DNA of 10,000 bases, from NCBI GenBank assembly GCA_003640385.1, contig RCAB01000519.1, forward strand, positions 1-10,000, read 5' to 3'. The translations under genes were made by a program, and so were the position numbers. Source of the stretch: Setaria digitata. Lineage: Eukaryota; Nematoda; Chromadorea; Rhabditida; Setariidae. The notes below the pieces were generated by a model. It saw nothing but the letters and a program-made list of their open reading frames with translations. It did not search any database and was not told where the DNA came from. The first letter of the stretch is position 1; every line of letters begins with the position of its first letter. Shown in pieces: positions 6,761 to 10,000 of the stretch.

Positions 6761-7535
6761 AAAAACTGAATATAATTAATTGATTTTTTCTTCTCAAATA
6801 ATTCATTGATTTTATTCGTTTCTGAATGAATAATCAATAAATGATCAATCGTTTTTGGGATTTACAAAAATCATCCTCAAAATATATTATCACAACTTTT
6901 CATTCAAGAATTATCACTTAAGTTAGAAAAAAAAAAATTAATTTAGCTAGAAAAGCCATTAAAACACACAAATCACTAATAAAAAAAAAAAATCAATCGA
7001 TTGCAATATCGACTTTTTCCAGGTGAAAGTTGATTTGAATTTTTGCTCAATTCAATGAATTTTAATTATTAAAGGCTTAAATTATTTATGAAAAATTGCA
7101 AAAGCTTCGTAATTACTAATAGCATAAAACATGAACTACAATGGAGAAAAATTTCAAATTTCATAAAACATCATACAAAATATTTCTGCTAAATGTTAAT
7201 TAAAGTTACTATTTAAAAAGAATGAAAAACTATTTTGAATGAAAAATTTGCAAAAAAAAAAAAAAAAACTGAGAAATTGAGCAGGATTTACAAGATTCCC
7301 AAAACAATGATTAATTAAATTTTAAAAAGAGTATCGAAAAAATTTTTTGTTTGAATTGATGAGGAAAGAAAGAAAAAAAAATTACTTCGATATTCTAAAT
7401 GGTATTTTTACTGATAGAATTAAAAAAAAAAAAAAGATTATCAATTAATTATAAATATATAATCGTTGCGACATATTATCGCTATCAATAATGCATAATT
7501 AAATAATTTGTCATTTTGGCAGTTTTTGAAAAAAT
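6761..7535. other. AT-rich interval without a convincing gene
   Basis: Two good acceptor-like sites occur: ACTTTTTCCAG ending at 7022 (followed by VKVDLNFCSIQ, then stop) and TCATTTTGGCAG ending at about 7521 (followed by FLKKFIVSNYCY, then stop). The open frames after them are too short to call. A runs lie at 6928-6938, 6980-6991 and 7252-7268. Confidence 0.4.
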
Positions 7536-7567
7536 TTATAGTTAGCAATTACTATTGCTAACTATAA
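7536..7567. repeat. Perfect 14-bp hairpin with 4-base loop
   Basis: TTATAGTTAGCAAT, loop TACT, then ATTGCTAACTATAA. All 14 pairs match. It is the strongest short inverted repeat in the window. It is too short for a typical microRNA precursor, and it does not end in a poly-T run that would suggest a terminator. Confidence 0.85.
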
Positions 7568-7804
7568 CTTCCTCTTTTCATTATTTCAAAATCCTTCAAA
7601 ATTATAAATTCGCTATTTCGATAAAAAATAATAATAATGATAATCCACGATCTACAATTTCGATTTTTACTCGATAATATTATTCAATTTGGGTTATGAT
7701 TATTCCATTATCATTTATTGAAAAATTTCATTTCTCTTTTTTTTTTGTCCAATTCTGGACAGAATGATTTTTTTTTTTTCATACAATTAAACGAAAAAAG
7801 ACGA

Positions 7805-7975
7805 ATGTTCCAAATTTCGTTGTATTTTATGACAAAATTCCTTATCCCAAATACTATAATTGCTGGGTCATCACTCTACCTAAAATTCACTCATACATTC
7901 ATTCTCACTGTAGTCTCATTTCCGCTCCCAATTATCTTTTTTTTTGAATTGAAATTTACACAATGCTGTTTCTAA
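7805..7975 (+). CDS. Possible 56-codon hydrophobic ORF
   Basis: ATG 7805 starts a frame reading MFQISLYFMTKFLIPNTIIA, then a second hydrophobic region (FILTVVSFPLPIIFFF), ending at TAA 7973-7975. The frame is open further left to 7718 through T runs, without an ATG. G+C is slightly above background, and AATAAA motifs follow near 8105. There is no clear acceptor close to the ATG except GTCCAATTCTGGACAG ending at about 7763, and hydrophobic translations are expected from T-rich DNA. Coding is therefore doubtful and no function is suggested. Confidence 0.2.
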   Translation: MFQISLYFMTKFLIPNTIIAGSSLYLKFTHTFILTVVSFPLPIIFFFELKFTQCCF

Positions 7976-8069
7976 TTGATGACATTTTAAGTTGTTGAAA
8001 AGTTTGTGCAATTATGACCTCAATTTTTACCTTTTGTTTTTCAAAAAAAAAGCGAATTAATTTCAATTA

Positions 8070-8152
8070 AATTGATTAATAGAATGAATGTATGTAATGT
8101 ATTAAATAAAATTAATAGAATAGAATGAATGAATGTAATGTATTAAATAAAA
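8070..8152. repeat. 41-bp tandem duplication
   Basis: GAATGAATGTATGTAATG at 8082 and GAATGAATGAATGTAATG at 8123 both lead into TATTAAATAAAA. The copies differ by a substitution and a short insertion around AATAGAATAGAATG. Confidence 0.75.
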
Positions 8153-8171
8153 GGTTTATAATAATTTTTAG

Positions 8172-8264
8172 AGTATTGATAGTGATTACTTTGGTGGAAT
8201 TAACGATCATAACAATAATGCGAAATTTGGCGTTTTCATGCAGTTGAGCTTAGAATTAGAATAA
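8172..8264 (+). CDS. Candidate last exon of an unidentified gene
   Basis: TTATAATAATTTTTAG ends at 8171. A phase-0 frame of 30 codons follows, beginning SIDSDYFGGINDHNNNAKFG and closing with VFMQLSLELE before TAA 8262-8264. The composition (Asp, Gly, Asn and Phe mixed, not poly-F or poly-K) is more protein-like than most frames nearby. A poly(A) signal lies at 8359, giving a 3' UTR of about 95 bases. No upstream exon ending in phase 0 could be placed with confidence. A frame this short arises often by chance here, so it is only a candidate. Confidence 0.3.
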   Translation, partial: SIDSDYFGGINDHNNNAKFGVFMQLSLELE

Positions 8265-8358
8265 ATGGAATTTAAATTAAATTTTACGCACGCATTCATA
8301 TCACATCACCAATGCGTATACTGAATTTACAATTTAAAACAAATCCGAAAACAATTTA

Positions 8359-8364
8359 AATAAA
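8359..8364 (+). terminator. Possible poly(A) signal after 8172-8264
   Basis: AATAAA is placed 94 bases after the TAA at 8262-8264. Its value depends on that exon being real. Confidence 0.3.
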
Positions 8365-8545
8365 AGTTAAGGCTGAATTTTCCAATGAGTTTTCTATAAA
8401 TTGTCAAATATTTGCATCTTATTTGAATACAAAAAGTTAAAGTTATATGGAATTAATTTTAATTCCCTTTATTTTAATTTCAGATTAGATTAATTTTAAA
8501 TTATAATTTGGTAGGCAAATCGATCTCTTCAGCTATGCATTTATT

Positions 8546-8771
8546 CAAACATGTCAGCACTGAATTGTCATTTAAAATAGATACAGATGGAACTAAATTT
8601 AGGCTTTTCTAATGCATTTAATTTTAAAACTTAAATTGCATTAATTTTATTGAAATTNCAAACATATCAGTACTGAATTGTCATTTAAAATAGATACAGA
8701 TGGAACTAAATTTAGGCATTTCTAATGCATTTAATTTTAAAACTTAAATTGCATTAATTTTATTGAAATTA
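8546..8771. repeat. 113-bp-offset tandem duplication split by an N
   Basis: Bases 8546-8657 and 8659-8770 are nearly identical, with three differences visible: ATGTC/ATATC, AGCAC/AGTAC and GCTTTTC/GCATTTC. The single N is at 8658, exactly at the junction. Outside the repeat, TTATTCAAA precedes copy 1 and ATTCAAA follows copy 2, as expected if one TTATTCAAA stretch was lost at the join. Each copy also holds an imperfect inverted repeat around AATGCA...TGCATT. Confidence 0.88.
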
Positions 8772-9034
8772 TTCAAAAAAGCGACAAGCAAAAGATAATG
8801 TAATAAGAGGAAAAAATTTTTGTGCACATTTTCTTCTTTTTTTTTTTTATAAATTTTAATTAGTCAGTAATTTCTGACAGTGATGTGACATATCATGTTT
8901 TCATTACTCTTCCATTTCGTCATTTACGATTTTGTCGAATGAAAGGAAAAAAAAATAGGACAAAATTTAGAAGGAATAAAGAAGAATTTATTTCTTTTCT
9001 ATTTTTTCCCATTTTTATTTACAAATTTATTCAG
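8772..9034. other. AT-rich interval
   Basis: It includes a T run at 8837-8849. A 33-codon ATG frame (8939-9040, MKGKKNRTKFRRNKEEFISF...) overlaps the open frame that leads into the next candidate exon. Neither has independent support. Confidence 0.4.
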
Positions 9035-9242
9035 TGGTGAACAGTTTTTGAAGGATTTTGATCACAATTTAAGCATTACTATCATAATTAAATCAAAAAA
9101 AAAAAGGAAGAAAAAAATAGTTCGAATGAGAATTTATTACTTAAATTGCAAACTCGTTTTTTTTATAATTATTTCATGTAAATCATTTAACGAGTCCACT
9201 TTTTTGCACATCTTTGCTGCATTAAAATATTGTTTCGAGTAA
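9035..9242 (+). CDS. Candidate last exon; open frame with basic and hydrophobic segments
   Basis: After TTACAAATTTATTCAG (ending 9034), one base completes a codon. A 68-codon frame then reads GEQFLKDFDHNLSITIIIKS, a Lys/Arg-rich run, YYLNCKLVFFIIISCKS and FNESTFLHIFAALKYCFE, ending at TAA 9240-9242. The same frame is open back to 8943, 99 codons in all, the longest stop-free frame I traced in the window, but it has no ATG near its start. A-rich and T-rich runs lower the chance of stops, which weakens the length argument. An AATAAA lies near 9381. Family and function are unknown, and no upstream exon was identified. Confidence 0.3.
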
Positions 9243-10000
9243 TTTGATATTAGATATAATTTCAAATTATTTTTTCTCGTCTATTTTGCCTTTTTTTTTA
9301 AAGCAATTAATTACTTCACTTCGTGAATTTACAAAATCTTTCTAAGGAAAAGTTGTTATTTTTTCATTTATTAATTTAAAATAAAAAATAATGAAATGCT
9401 ATTGTAAAATGAATTTTCTTTTAGCACTTTTCTTTATTTTTTCTTTTTGATTTCCGGGAACTTCCTCTTATTTTTCCTTTTCATCCTCATTTTTTTTTTC
9501 AACTTTTTTTCTGTGATTATGATAATATACAACAAAAAGAGAATAAGAAATACAAAGTGGAACAATAAAAAGTGATAAGAAAAGATAAATGTTTGGTAAA
9601 AATCATTAATATTCCAATTAAATTCAAGCCTCTTCTCTCTTCCTCTCTCTTCCTCCTCCTCCCCTCTCCCTCTCTCTCTCTCTCTTTCTCTCTCCCTTTT
9701 CTTCTTGCTATTCGATTTTACAATTCGATAATTTGTTGAAATTTGAAAAAAGCAAAAAATGAAAATGTCAAAAATTTTGCTTTAAATTTCATTTCAACCG
9801 GAAAAAAAAAATTTCATCACTGATACTTTTACATTTCAGTACTTTCTAATAAATATTTCCAAATAGATATTAGCATCATTAATTTGGAACTTAATTAATT
9901 TAAATTATTATTTAAAAAAAAAAAATACTTTCTTGGTGCTCTTTTTTTCCTCCTTCACATAAATTATTCCATGATGTTTTAAACGATAAAAACAAATGAT
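9243..10000. other. AT-rich end of the window, no gene seen
   Basis: Apart from the pyrimidine tract at 9629-9706, this stretch holds A/T runs and one good acceptor-like site, ACTTTTACATTTCAG ending at 9839. An 18-codon frame follows that site (LSNKYFQIDISIINLELN, then stop), too short to call. Confidence 0.45.
9629..9706. repeat. 78-base uninterrupted pyrimidine tract
   Basis: Every base from 9629 to 9706 is C or T, with a CT-dinucleotide core near 9670-9685 and TCC/CTC-rich flanks. It is strikingly C-rich compared with the rest of the window. Such mirror-like purine/pyrimidine tracts can form triplex structures. Confidence 0.9.

Noticed and set aside
7023..7058. Eleven-codon terminal exon VKVDLNFCSIQ after ACTTTTTCCAG
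   Set aside because: The acceptor is good, but the frame is too short to tell from chance and no upstream exon was found.
1..10000. tRNA, rRNA, CRISPR array or bacterial insertion sequence
   Set aside because: No cloverleaf boxes, rRNA-like conserved G+C blocks, regularly spaced repeats with unique spacers, or transposase-like reading frames were seen.

Overview
The window looks like non-bacterial, strongly AT-rich DNA, about a quarter G+C by eye. It has many A/T homopolymer runs, ATT- and TGAA-type simple repeats, and splice-acceptor-like sites of the TTTCAG type. Long bacterial-type genes, rRNA and tRNA are absent. These traits fit a nematode nuclear genome, most likely filarial. The assignment rests on composition and splice-site style only; no gene here identifies the taxon.

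All supportable coding signals are on the + strand. At the left edge (about 47-208) is the last exon of a gene that begins outside the window, with a poly(A) signal at 380. Within about 300 bases comes a second gene (679-795 joined to 1024-1077, 56 codons, poly(A) signal at 1190). The interval holds three acceptor-like sites and U-rich runs, an arrangement resembling a nematode operon. A tentative 46-codon ORF lies at 1607-1747. A third gene is modelled as 2305-2394 joined to 4209-4376 (85 codons), with a 1.8 kb repeat-rich intron and a poly(A) signal at 4472. The second and third genes, if real, encode very small single- or double-pass membrane proteins that I do not recognise.

From 4,400 to 10,000 the evidence is weaker. 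There are candidate small ORFs or last exons at 4953-5213, 6471-6597, 7805-7975, 8172-8264 and 9035-9242. Most sit among simple repeats, and most have no identified partner exon. At this base composition a stop codon is expected roughly once per dozen codons, so open frames of 30-40 codons arise often by chance. I gave these low confidence.

The clearest non-coding structure is a pair of near-identical tandem duplications (139-bp and 113-bp offsets). Each has a single N exactly at the junction of its two copies, which points to an assembly artefact rather than biology. Other structure includes a perfect 14-bp hairpin at 7536-7567, smaller perfect inverted repeats, a degenerate tandem repeat at 5158-5300 and a 78-base pure pyrimidine tract at 9629-9706. 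I found no convincing previously undescribed system. The most novel element is the run of tiny membrane-protein candidates on one strand.
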